A stretch of 64,000 bases of DNA from positions 186,001-250,000 of the forward strand of contig JAJLPB010000003.1 of assembly GCA_025548565.1 (NCBI GenBank), given 5' to 3'. How positions within the stretch are numbered: the first letter of the stretch is position 1; each line of letters opens with the position of its first letter. Below are positions 35,558 through 43,586 of this stretch, in pieces. The DNA is from Rugamonas sp. A1-17 (GTDB lineage: Bacteria; Pseudomonadota; Gammaproteobacteria; Burkholderiales; Burkholderiaceae_D). The position numbers and the translations under genes were made by a program. The notes below the pieces were generated by a model. That model saw only the letters and a list, made by a program, of their open reading frames with translations, made no database searches and was not told the DNA's origin.

Positions 35558-35576
35558 ATATTAAGGAATTCTGAAC
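35558..35576 (+). promoter_or_regulatory. Putative response-regulator box, copy 2
   Basis: ATATTAAGGAATTCTGAAC, matching copy 1 (28907-28925, minus strand) at 16 of 19 positions. It lies between the divergent cytochrome b561 (88 bases) and TadG-like (146 bases) genes. The core is nearly palindromic, so orientation alone does not decide the target. Confidence 0.5.
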
Positions 35577-35721
35577 TGGCATGGCTTTGCGAAGTTGTCA
35601 ATATTGCCACGCATGGGATTGCGATGTTCCTCTTGTCTTTTATCAATTCCCTCGGCCGCAGACTGTCTAGAATCGGCGCTTGAGCACGCTTATTTCGCGG
35701 CGGAAATTCGATGGAGGCGGC

Positions 35722-37194
35722 ATGACCGGGACGGCTGGATCGCTTGGAGGGGGACGGGATCGGCAGCGGGGCGCCATCGCCATCGTGTTCGCCCTGATGC
35801 TGCTGGTTCTCGTTGGCTTTGTGGGCATGTCGCTCGATCTGGGGCGGGTGTATAACCGCAAGCTGGATCTGCAGGCCCTGGCAAATACCACTGCGCTGGC
35901 GGCGGCCCGCCAACTCAATGGCACCTCGGCCGGCGTGACGAATGCGCTTGCCCGTGCCGCCAGTGCGGCGAGCGCGTTGAAATACCAGTACAACCAGCAA
36001 TCGATCAGCTGGAATAGTGCCGCGCTGTCGTTCAGCAGTTCATCGACCGGCGCCTGGATCGATGCGGGTTCCGCACAAGCGGCGCCCAGCGGCCTGCTGT
36101 TCGTCAAGGCCGACACCAGCCAGCTGGACGCGTCGCTCTCCACGCTCAGCCTGGTGTTCATGCGGGTGCTGTCGGACGCGCTGGCGTCGGCCAGCGTCAG
36201 CGCGACCGCGGTGGCCGGCCGCTCGACGATCAATGTCGCGCCGCTCGCGGTGTGCGCGCTGTCCAACACCGCCGACGCCGCACGCGTCAATCCGGGACCG
36301 CCCGCGTACAGCGAATTGACCGAATACGGTTTCCGGCGCGGTGTCGCTTACGACCTCATGCAGCTCAATCCCAATGGCACGACGGCCGAGAATTTCGTTA
36401 TCGACCCATTCGATCCGCCCGGCGTCGTCGGCCCGGCAAGCAATATGGCCGCCGGCTTTGTCGGCCCCTACGCTTGCACGGGCAGGTTGGCGATACCCAG
36501 GGTTACCGGCGCGCCGATCACCGTCGGCCGGCCCTTTCCCCTGGCATCGCTCTTCAACCAGCTCAATTCGCGCTTCGATCAATTCAACGGATCGCTTTGC
36601 TCCTTTGTCACCGCGCCGCCGGACACGAACATCAAGTCCTACACCTACAACACCGCGATCTCATGGATGAGCGCCACACCCGGCGCGCAAGGCGCCGCCT
36701 CGACGACCAGCGGCGGCAAATTGTGGACCGTCGCCGATCCGCTGCCGGCCCTCGCGGGCACGACCGCCGCGATGTACGGGCCGCTGTGGGCTTACGCGCG
36801 CGCCGTCCCCTACAGCTCCTACGTGCCGGGATCGACCGAGCCGGCAAGCGGCTACACGCCGTTCAACACCAGCGTCTGGAGCACGCTGTACAAGCCGGGT
36901 GTGCCGGCCGCCACCGTGTCCTACCCTGGCGGCGTCTCGACGCCCTATCTGGCGGTCAACGGCAGCTACTTCCAGGGGCCGTCCGCCGCGCACAACGGCA
37001 CCGCCAACCGCCGCGTGCTGAACGTGGCCTTGTTGTCCTGTCCGGTGAGCGCGGGGACGACCGCCACCGCCACCGTGCTCGGCATAGGCAAATTCCTGAT
37101 GACCGTTCCCGCGACCGCGACCACGCTTTTCACCGAATTCGGCGGCCTGGCCACCGAGCAATCGCTGGGTGGCGCGGTGGAGTTATATCCATGA
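35722..37194 (+). CDS. TadG-like pilus assembly protein (vWA-less)
   Basis: 490 residues. The start at 35722 is chosen for its GGAGG site. After a short basic leader comes the TadE/G-type membrane helix (GAIAIVFALMLLVLVGFVGM) and SLDLGRVYNRKLDLQALANT, the conserved start of TadG and Flp-associated pseudopilins. The rest is a large periplasmic or surface domain rich in Ser/Thr/Gly, with a few Cys. TadG helps assemble Tad/Flp pili. Here it leads a three-gene set but no tadA, tadB, tadC or rcpA is nearby, so the machine is elsewhere or absent. Confidence 0.8.
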   Translation: MTGTAGSLGGGRDRQRGAIAIVFALMLLVLVGFVGMSLDLGRVYNRKLDLQALANTTALAAARQLNGTSAGVTNALARAASAASALKYQYNQQSISWNSAALSFSSSSTGAWIDAGSAQAAPSGLLFVKADTSQLDASLSTLSLVFMRVLSDALASASVSATAVAGRSTINVAPLAVCALSNTADAARVNPGPPAYSELTEYGFRRGVAYDLMQLNPNGTTAENFVIDPFDPPGVVGPASNMAAGFVGPYACTGRLAIPRVTGAPITVGRPFPLASLFNQLNSRFDQFNGSLCSFVTAPPDTNIKSYTYNTAISWMSATPGAQGAASTTSGGKLWTVADPLPALAGTTAAMYGPLWAYARAVPYSSYVPGSTEPASGYTPFNTSVWSTLYKPGVPAATVSYPGGVSTPYLAVNGSYFQGPSAAHNGTANRRVLNVALLSCPVSAGTTATATVLGIGKFLMTVPATATTLFTEFGGLATEQSLGGAVELYP

Positions 37195-37652
37195 ACCCGA
37201 TGCCGATCGCCTCCCGCGTCAAACGCCCTCAACGCGGCATCGCCGCGATCGAGCTGGCGCTGATATTGCCGGTCCTGCTCATACTGCTGACTTTCCCGCT
37301 GTACTTAGGCCGGCTGTTCTGGCACTACAGCGTCATCGAGCGGGCGGCGCAGGACGCCGTCCGCTATCTGGCCACCGTTCCGCTGAGCGAGATCAGGAGT
37401 TCGTCGCGCGGGCCCGCCCTTACCGCGGTCGCCCGCTCCATCGTGGATGCCGAGCTGGCCGAGCTTGCGCCAGGGCCGGATGTCATCGGCGTGACGATCG
37501 GCTGCGACGCGGTGCAATGCCTGGGCTTCTCCGCGCCCACGACCGTCAATGTCGCGATCCAGTTGAAGCTGACGGACATCTTCTTTTCCAACGTGACGTC
37601 GATGACGATCCCGTTGACGGTCAACGTCACTTCTCCCTACCTCGGGAGATAG
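37191..37652 (+). CDS. TadE-family pseudopilin-like protein
   Basis: 153 residues, start overlapping the TadG-like stop (ATGA). QRGIAAIELALILPVLLILL is the prepilin-like processing region (Gly before a hydrophobic helix with Glu at +5), the hallmark of TadE. The remainder is a small periplasmic domain. TadE/TadF are minor pseudopilins processed by TadV-type peptidase and needed for Flp pilus assembly. Confidence 0.85.
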   Translation: MNPMPIASRVKRPQRGIAAIELALILPVLLILLTFPLYLGRLFWHYSVIERAAQDAVRYLATVPLSEIRSSSRGPALTAVARSIVDAELAELAPGPDVIGVTIGCDAVQCLGFSAPTTVNVAIQLKLTDIFFSNVTSMTIPLTVNVTSPYLGR

Positions 37653-37656
37653 GCGC

Positions 37657-38241
37657 ATGGCCCCAAAACAGAAAATCGATGCGCAGCGCGGCGTGGTTGC
37701 CGTTGAGTTCAGCATGGTGCTGATGCTGTTTCTGATCATCGCCGTGGGCGTGATCGAACTGGCGCGCGCCATGTATCTGTACAACACGTTGGAGATGGTG
37801 ACGCAGCGTGCGGCAAGCCTGGCCGCCAACACGGACTTCCGTGATGCCGCCGCCATGGACGCGGTGCGCCAGAAAGCCATCTTTCGCAGCAGCGCCGGCG
37901 CCCTGATGCTGGGCGCCCCGATCACGGACGCGCATGTCCGCATCGATTACCTGGCACTGACGTACGCTGGCACGCCGGCAATGGCCGAGATCCCTGCCGC
38001 GGCACTGCCGGCGTGCACCGCCAACAACCGGATCACCTGCATGAAAGATCCCTACGATGCCAGCTGCATCCGCTTTGTGCGCGCGCGGATATGCGACCCC
38101 GCAGTGACGGCCACCTGCAACCACGTGCAGTACCAGACGCTGTTCTCATTGGTGAGCCTGCCGTTGAGTTTGCCAAATGCGACTGCTATCATCAACGCGG
38201 AAACGCTGGGCGCCACGCTGGGCGCCGCGCCATGTCCGTGA
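37657..38241 (+). CDS. TadE/TadF-family pseudopilin-like protein
   Basis: 194 residues, 4 bases after the preceding stop. QRGVVAVEFSMVLMLFLIIA is again the TadE-like cleavage region and helix. The periplasmic part holds several Cys (PACTANNRITC, DASCIRFVRARICD), probably disulfides. Third and last of the set; its stop faces the cobA stop with one base between them. Confidence 0.8.
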   Translation: MAPKQKIDAQRGVVAVEFSMVLMLFLIIAVGVIELARAMYLYNTLEMVTQRAASLAANTDFRDAAAMDAVRQKAIFRSSAGALMLGAPITDAHVRIDYLALTYAGTPAMAEIPAAALPACTANNRITCMKDPYDASCIRFVRARICDPAVTATCNHVQYQTLFSLVSLPLSLPNATAIINAETLGATLGAAPCP

Positions 38242-38242
38242 G

Positions 38243-38965
38243 CTAGATGCCTTCTATTTGCTGATGAGGGCGGGAGCGCATGGCTTCGCCGATCATCACC
38301 AGCACCGGGCCGGTGGGCATGCCTAGCCCTTGCGACAAGGCGGCGATGTCCATGCGGTGGATACGCTGGTCGGCGCGGCTCACGTTCTCGATCACCACCA
38401 CCGGCGTATCGGGCTTGCGGCCATGCGCCAGCAGGCGTTCGGCGGTCGCGATGGCCTCGCGGCCGCCCATGTACTGCACCAGCGTGTCCGTGTTGGGGAT
38501 CGCGTCGTGCTCCGCATGCTCCGGTGCGGTGGACGAGGTGAAGAACGCCACGCTGCGCGCCACGCCGCGCTTGGTCAGGGGCTGTTTGGACGCGGCCGCC
38601 GCCGCGACCGCCGTGGTCACGCCCGGCACGATTTCGACCTCGATGCCGGCTTCCTCCAGCGCGCGCAGCTCCTCGTCGGCGCGGCCGAACAGCATCGGAT
38701 CGCCGCCCTTCAAGCGCACCACCATCCCTGCGCGCCCGGCGCATTCGACCAGGTGCTGGTTGATGATCTGCTGCGCCACCGAGCGCTGGCCGCTGCGCTT
38801 GCCCACCGCGATCAACTCCGCCTGCGGGCACAGCGCCAGCATCTCGGGCGTGACCAGCGCGTCGTGCAGCACGATGTCGGCCTGTGCCAGCAGCCGTGCG
38901 CCGCGCACGGTGATCAGGTCCTGGGCGCCGGGACCGGCGCCGATCAAATACACTTTCCCTGCCAT
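38243..38965 (-). CDS. cobA: Uroporphyrinogen-III C-methyltransferase
   Basis: 240 residues. SAM-dependent tetrapyrrole methylase with VYLIGAGPGAQDLITVRGAR, the P-loop-like GRADEELRALEEAGIEVEIVPGVT and VQYMGGREAIATAE. It methylates uroporphyrinogen III at C2 and C7 to precorrin-2, the branch point to cobalamin, sirohaem and haem d1. It is the last gene of the cobalamin operon, 26 bases after the ferredoxin gene. It supplies the substrate oxidised to sirohydrochlorin for CbiX. Confidence 0.93.
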   Translation of the reverse strand: MAGKVYLIGAGPGAQDLITVRGARLLAQADIVLHDALVTPEMLALCPQAELIAVGKRSGQRSVAQQIINQHLVECAGRAGMVVRLKGGDPMLFGRADEELRALEEAGIEVEIVPGVTTAVAAAAASKQPLTKRGVARSVAFFTSSTAPEHAEHDAIPNTDTLVQYMGGREAIATAERLLAHGRKPDTPVVVIENVSRADQRIHRMDIAALSQGLGMPTGPVLVMIGEAMRSRPHQQIEGI

Positions 38966-38991
38966 CTGCTTCTTTCGTTGACTGCTTGCGC

Positions 38992-39333
38992 TCAGCTTTC
39001 GCCGGCTTGATGGAATATCAAGTCCTCCACCCGCTTGCCATCGCGCAGGTGGTCGTTCACGATGCGGTCCATATTATCTGAAGTGACGTTGTAGTACCAA
39101 GTCCCGTCCGGTTGCACGCAGACGATGGGACCGCCCTTGCAGGCGGCGAAGCAGCTCACGCGGCTGCGCTTGACGCGCAGCTCGCCTTCATTCAGCCCAG
39201 CCTCCTTGAGTTTGCCGCCCAGGCTGTCGAACAAGGCCTGCGACGCGCCGTCCTCGCTGCAGCGCGGGCCGGTGCACACCAGCAGGTGGCGGTGGTAGTT
39301 GCCGATCTTCGGCTTGACGATGGCGTCCGTCAT
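38992..39333 (-). CDS. Thioredoxin-like 2Fe-2S ferredoxin (CbiW-like)
   Basis: 113 residues. The four ligand Cys are in VCTGPRCSEDG and VSCFAACKGGP, the pattern of thioredoxin-fold [2Fe-2S] ferredoxins. The start ATG at 39333 overlaps the CobJ stop. A ferredoxin-like cbiW gene is known in the Bacillus megaterium cobalamin operon, so electron supply to ring contraction or to the missing reductase step is plausible. Exact partner unknown. Confidence 0.88.
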   Translation of the reverse strand: MTDAIVKPKIGNYHRHLLVCTGPRCSEDGASQALFDSLGGKLKEAGLNEGELRVKRSRVSCFAACKGGPIVCVQPDGTWYYNVTSDNMDRIVNDHLRDGKRVEDLIFHQAGES

Positions 39334-40313
39334 GCTTCGCTCTCCTCGACGGCGGGGGCCTCGGCTTCCCACGGTTCCTCCAGCGTGGCGCGGATGTAGT
39401 CGGCCGGCAGGCAGTGGCGCGCGGCCAGTTGCTCGATGCTGTCGCCGGCCGCGTGTTCCGCCTGCAGCGTGTCCAGCCAGCCCAGCAGACCGGTGGACAG
39501 CGAGCGGCCAGCGCGTTCGCCGTCGCGGGTGGCGCCGCCTTCCTCCATGTCGTACTTGTTGGCGTAGCCGCGCGGCGTGACCATCAGGCCGTGGCGCACG
39601 AAGGTGTTGCTGTTGCCGATCAGGACGGTGCTGAGCATGCCGATGTCGGCGTCGGCCATGCAGTCCAGCGTGGTGAAGACGATGTTCTGGCGGCGGCGGT
39701 AGCCGCTCTTGACGATCGCCACCGGCGTATCGGCGCGGCGATGGCGCAGGAACAGGCGCTGCGCCTCGACGATCTGGCGCGTGCGGCGGCCGCTCTTCGG
39801 GTTGTACAGCGCGACCACGAAATCGGCCATGGCCACCGCGTCCAGCCGGCGCGCGATGGTCGGCCATGGCGTCAGCAGGTCCGACAGCGAGATGGCGCAG
39901 AAGTCGTGCGTCAGCGGCGCGCCGACCAGCGCCGCGCAGCTGTTGAGCGCCGAGGCGCCGGGGATGATCTCGACCTGCACCGCGTCGTCCGGCGTCCAGC
40001 CGGATTGGAACAGCACCTCATAGGTCGGCCCGGCCATGCCGTAGACGCCCGCGTCGCCCGAGGAGATCAGCGCGACCTTCTTGCCGGCGCGCGCCGCTTC
40101 CAGCGCGCTGACGGCGCGGTCCAGTTCCTCGGTCATGGACTTGCGGATGATCTCCTTGCCCTCGATCAGATCGGCCACCAGCTTGATGTAGGTGACGTAG
40201 CCGATCACCACGTCGGCCTCGGCGATGGCGTCGCGCGCCCGTTGCGTCATGTGCTCCACGCTGCCGGGGCCTATCCCGACCAGCATGATCTTGCCTGCGC
40301 TTGTTTCATTCAT
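39330..40313 (-). CDS. cobJ: Precorrin-3B / cobalt-factor III C17-methyltransferase
   Basis: 327 residues; the first 240 are the CbiH/CobJ methylase (KIMLVGIGPGSVEHMTQRA, GDAGVYGMAGPTYEVL, ALYNPKSGRRT, VIVGNSNT-like VLIGNSNTFV). The enzyme adds the C17 methyl and drives ring contraction. About 80 residues follow the methylase core, ending in a Glu/Ala-rich tail; such an extension is absent in the smallest CbiH forms and I cannot assign it. Both ends overlap neighbours by 4 bases. Confidence 0.92.
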   Translation of the reverse strand: MNETSAGKIMLVGIGPGSVEHMTQRARDAIAEADVVIGYVTYIKLVADLIEGKEIIRKSMTEELDRAVSALEAARAGKKVALISSGDAGVYGMAGPTYEVLFQSGWTPDDAVQVEIIPGASALNSCAALVGAPLTHDFCAISLSDLLTPWPTIARRLDAVAMADFVVALYNPKSGRRTRQIVEAQRLFLRHRRADTPVAIVKSGYRRRQNIVFTTLDCMADADIGMLSTVLIGNSNTFVRHGLMVTPRGYANKYDMEEGGATRDGERAGRSLSTGLLGWLDTLQAEHAAGDSIEQLAARHCLPADYIRATLEEPWEAEAPAVEESEA

Positions 40314-40714
40314 GGTTGTATCCTTGCGATGGAGACGGTGGCATTGCGGCCATCTGCGCCTTTGTGTTTGTGTTTTTCGACGACCAGCGCGGTCATCGGC
40401 GTATCGGGTCCGGCGGCCAGCAACGCCGCCGCCTCGCTCACCGACGGCGTGCCGGTGTAATGCCGCACGGTCTCCGACGGATGCGGCACTTCCACCGCCG
40501 CCAGTTCGTGCGCTTCATAAAAATGCAGCGGCCAGCCGTGTTCCTGTGCCAGCGCCAGCAAGGCCGCTTCGTCCTTCTTCAGCGTGATGCTGGCGGCGGC
40601 AACCACTTGCGCCGGATGCGCGCCAGCGGCGGCCAGCGCGTCGCGCACCGCCTCGCGCACGGTGTCCAGCGCCACGCCTCGGTCGCAGCCCAGGCCCATG
40701 GTGAACCGTGTCAT
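40310..40714 (-). CDS. cobE: CobE / CbiG C-terminal domain protein
   Basis: 134 residues, the domain found at the C-terminus of CbiG and as stand-alone CobE (MTMGLGCDRGVALD-type start, here FTMGLGCDRGVALDTVREAV, and SITLKKDEAALLALAQEHGW). It starts inside the stop of the separate CbiG N/mid gene (ATGA), so CbiG is split here into two chains. The role of the domain is not well defined; it is thought to assist lactone opening. Confidence 0.88.
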   Translation of the reverse strand: MTRFTMGLGCDRGVALDTVREAVRDALAAAGAHPAQVVAAASITLKKDEAALLALAQEHGWPLHFYEAHELAAVEVPHPSETVRHYTGTPSVSEAAALLAAGPDTPMTALVVEKHKHKGADGRNATVSIARIQP

Positions 40715-41475
40715 GCGGCGGCTTCCTGCGGCGGGCGGTAGACCACCAGCCGTTCGTTGAGCGCATTCCAGCGCTCGGCCGGCACCTCGGCGTGCGTGAC
40801 CCACAGCAGCGCCGCATAACGGTCCAGCGGCACCTCGTCGAAGCGCGCAAAGCGGTGGATGTTTTCGGGCAGCGGGGTGGGACGCGTCCACCAGTCCGCG
40901 CTGCCGGCTTCCTGCACGAAGGCGATCGGCTCGCCGTTGACCACGTGCGCGGATACGCGGGTGATGTTGATCTTCGGCGCCTCCACCTTCCAACCGAGGT
41001 GGCGTCCAAGAATATCGACCGGGATGGTGCGGCCGACGTCGGACGCGGTGGTCAGCACCGGCGCGGCGCCCAGCAGGTCCGCCACGCGCTCGCTCCATTC
41101 GTTGGCGCCGCCGACGTGGCCGGACAGCACCGGGATCACGTACTGGCCGGCGTCGTCGACGACGATGATGCCGGGGTCCTCGTCCTTGCTGCGCAGGTGC
41201 GGCGCGATCAGCCGCACCACGGCGCCCAGCGAGACGAAGAAGATGATCTGGTCATAGCCGGCGAACAGCGGGCCGATTTCGTCGCGCAGCGCGCCGTCGT
41301 AGGCTCGCACGGTGTTGGTCGCTTCCGCGAACGTGGCGGCGAATTTGGCCGAGGTGCGGATGTCCGCTTCCGGCAGGTCGGCGGCCAGGCGGGCGGCTTG
41401 TGCCGCGCCGTGTTTGGTGATGGCGACCAGGCATACGCGCGGGGCGGCCTGGTTGGAGGTGGTCGCGGTGGTCAT
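40711..41475 (-). CDS. cbiG: Cobalt-precorrin-5A hydrolase, CbiG N-terminal and central domains
   Basis: 254 residues. IFFVSLGAVVRLIAPHLRSK and VLSGHVGGANEWSERVADLL are the CbiG N-terminal signature. The enzyme opens the ring-A lactone and releases acetaldehyde after cobalt has been inserted, a step specific to the cobalt-early route. The C-terminal domain is encoded by the next gene (CobE). Start and stop overlap neighbours by 4 bases. Confidence 0.9.
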   Translation of the reverse strand: MTTATTSNQAAPRVCLVAITKHGAAQAARLAADLPEADIRTSAKFAATFAEATNTVRAYDGALRDEIGPLFAGYDQIIFFVSLGAVVRLIAPHLRSKDEDPGIIVVDDAGQYVIPVLSGHVGGANEWSERVADLLGAAPVLTTASDVGRTIPVDILGRHLGWKVEAPKINITRVSAHVVNGEPIAFVQEAGSADWWTRPTPLPENIHRFARFDEVPLDRYAALLWVTHAEVPAERWNALNERLVVYRPPQEAAA

Positions 41476-42275
41476 GCAGTCTCCGTCAGAGGTTGAGGGC
41501 TTTCCTTTTTCAGGCAGCCCTTGATGCGTTCACCGCGTATGCGGTGCGTGTGTTTGACGATCAGCAGCGACAGGTAGCTGACCTTGGTGCCGCGCAACGC
41601 AAGGATGTCGCTGCCGCTGAAGCGGCGCTCGTCCGGCGCGCCGACGCGTTCGATGAAGTGCGCACCGTCCAGCAGCTCGCGCCGTTCCAGCCAATCGATC
41701 AGTTCATCCATCAACGGCTTCACCTTCATCAGCACCAGCGTGTCGAAGTCGGGCAGCAGGCGGTCCACCGCGCTCACGCCATAGGCGGCGGGCACGATGG
41801 CGACCGTGTCGTCCTGCTCCGCGAACGGCACCGGCACCTGCGCACAGGCGGCGGTGAAGGCGTTGACGCCGGCGATGATCCGCACCGGCACCTGTTCATC
41901 CATCGCGCGCACGGTGCGGGCCAGGTGGCCGAAGGTGGCGTAGGTGCTGGCGTCGCCCTCCACCAGGAACAGCACATCGCGGCCGGCGCGCAGCCACGGC
42001 AGGACGGTGTCGGCGGCCTTGAGCCATGCGCGACCCAGCTTTTCGCCGTCGTGCGTCATGGGGAACAGCAGCTGCGTGTGCTGCTCCGGCGGCGGCAGGC
42101 CGGCGCGCTGCACGATGTCGAACGCGTAGCTGGGCGTCTTGCCACTGCGGGCAGGGTAGACCCAGATGGTGTCGCGCCGTTGCAATGCGTCCCAAGCGGC
42201 GCGTGTGATCAGGCCGGGATCGCCGGGGCCGAGCGAGATGCCCCACAGGGTGCCGGGTGCGGTCATGTCACTCAT
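41472..42275 (-). CDS. cobI: Precorrin-2 / cobalt-factor II C20-methyltransferase
   Basis: 267 residues from the ATG at 42275. Methylase motif LWGISLGPGDPGLITRAAWD and LFLVEGDASTYATFGHLA identify CobI/CbiL. It methylates C20, the carbon later lost on ring contraction. The start overlaps the CobL stop by 8 bases. A C-terminal tail rich in Lys/Arg (RIRGERIKGCLKKE) follows the core. Confidence 0.92.
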   Translation of the reverse strand: MSDMTAPGTLWGISLGPGDPGLITRAAWDALQRRDTIWVYPARSGKTPSYAFDIVQRAGLPPPEQHTQLLFPMTHDGEKLGRAWLKAADTVLPWLRAGRDVLFLVEGDASTYATFGHLARTVRAMDEQVPVRIIAGVNAFTAACAQVPVPFAEQDDTVAIVPAAYGVSAVDRLLPDFDTLVLMKVKPLMDELIDWLERRELLDGAHFIERVGAPDERRFSGSDILALRGTKVSYLSLLIVKHTHRIRGERIKGCLKKESPQPLTETA

Positions 42276-43584
42276 CGGCGGCCACCTTCGCGTCGGTGCG
42301 GCGGGCGCAGACAATCCACACGGGATTTTCGGCGGCCATGCGGTGCATGTGCAGGATCGGCTTGCTGCGCGCTGCCTGCAATTGCAGCACGTCCCACTCC
42401 ACGCCTTCCAGCGCTTGCAGCGTGGCGGTGGCGGTGGCGAGGTTTTCCAGCGTGACGAAGTTCATCACCAGCGTGCCGCGTGGGCGCAGGCGGGCGATCA
42501 CGCCGCTGATCAAGGCGGCCAGTTCGCCGCCTGAGCCGCCGATGAATACCGCGTCGGGATCGGGCCAAGCATCCAGTCCTTCCGGCGCCTTGCCGAGGTA
42601 CAGGCTGTAGTTGCTGACGCCGAAGGCCGCGTGGTTTTGTCCCGCGATGGCGAAATCTGCTTCGTTCTTTTCGGTCGCGTAGACATGGCCTTGCGGGCAA
42701 AGCCGCGCCGCCTCCAGGCCCACCGATCCCGAGCCGGCGCCGATGTCCCACACCACGCTGTCTGCCCGCAGCTGCAGGCGCGCCAGGCTGACGGCGCGCA
42801 CCTCCTGCTTGGTGATCAGGCCTTTCTCCGGCTGCCGCTGCACGAACTCCGCGTCGGCAAGGCCGAAGCGCACCGGCTGCGCCGCCGGCGTCACGCGCCA
42901 CAGCAGAACCACGTTCAGCGCGGCGAAGCGCATCCTGGCCGCTTGCTGCGGCGTGAGTTCGGCCAGCACGCGTTCCTCTGGTTGCAGCAGGTTCTCCGCC
43001 ACCGCCATCAGGAAATCGTCGCCCAGCCCTTCGGCCAGCAGCAGCCGCGCGATCCGGTCGGGGCTGTTGTCAGGACTGGTCAGCACCAGCAGGCGCGCAT
43101 GCTGTCGCGTCGCCTGCGCCAGCGCGTAAAGGCCGTGACCTGGCACGCTGCCGCGCTGCCATTCGCCGGCATCGCGCGCGTGCACGGAGACGATGCGCGC
43201 ATCCTGCCACGCCAGTCCGATGCGCGCGCACGCCAGCTGCAGCGTCGACAGGTTGGGCAGGATGTCCAGCGCCTCCACGCACAGGTGCTGCGCCAGATAC
43301 GGCGCGATGCCGTGGCACAGCGGATCGCCGGTCGCCAGCACCACGCAGGACAGGTTATCGGCCCGCGCTGCGCGCACCCATTCTGGCACTTCCTTCAGTT
43401 TGCCGGTCAGGTCGTGGCGCATGGAGCCGGGCTTGAACTCGCGCTCCAGCAGGGCCAGCGTGCGGGCGCCGCCGATCAACACGTCCGCGCTGCGCAGCAA
43501 GGCCAGCGCGGTGGGACTCAGGCTGGCGATGCCGTCATCGAGTACGCCGATCACGCGGCAGGGGTTGGGGTCTTGTGTATGCAT
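42268..43584 (-). CDS. cobL: Precorrin-6Y C5,15-methyltransferase/decarboxylase (CbiE-CbiT fusion)
   Basis: 438 residues from the ATG at 43584. The N-terminal half is the CbiE tetrapyrrole methylase (VIGVLDDGIASLSPTALALL, VLATGDPLCHGIAPYLA). The C-terminal half is CbiT, a Rossmann methyltransferase with VVWDIGAGSGSVGLEAARLC and DAVFIGGSGGELAALI. The fused enzyme adds methyls at C5 and C15 and removes the C12 acetate carboxyl. It starts 2 bases past the CbiD stop. Confidence 0.93.
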   Translation of the reverse strand: MHTQDPNPCRVIGVLDDGIASLSPTALALLRSADVLIGGARTLALLEREFKPGSMRHDLTGKLKEVPEWVRAARADNLSCVVLATGDPLCHGIAPYLAQHLCVEALDILPNLSTLQLACARIGLAWQDARIVSVHARDAGEWQRGSVPGHGLYALAQATRQHARLLVLTSPDNSPDRIARLLLAEGLGDDFLMAVAENLLQPEERVLAELTPQQAARMRFAALNVVLLWRVTPAAQPVRFGLADAEFVQRQPEKGLITKQEVRAVSLARLQLRADSVVWDIGAGSGSVGLEAARLCPQGHVYATEKNEADFAIAGQNHAAFGVSNYSLYLGKAPEGLDAWPDPDAVFIGGSGGELAALISGVIARLRPRGTLVMNFVTLENLATATATLQALEGVEWDVLQLQAARSKPILHMHRMAAENPVWIVCARRTDAKVAADE

Positions 43585-43586
43585 GC

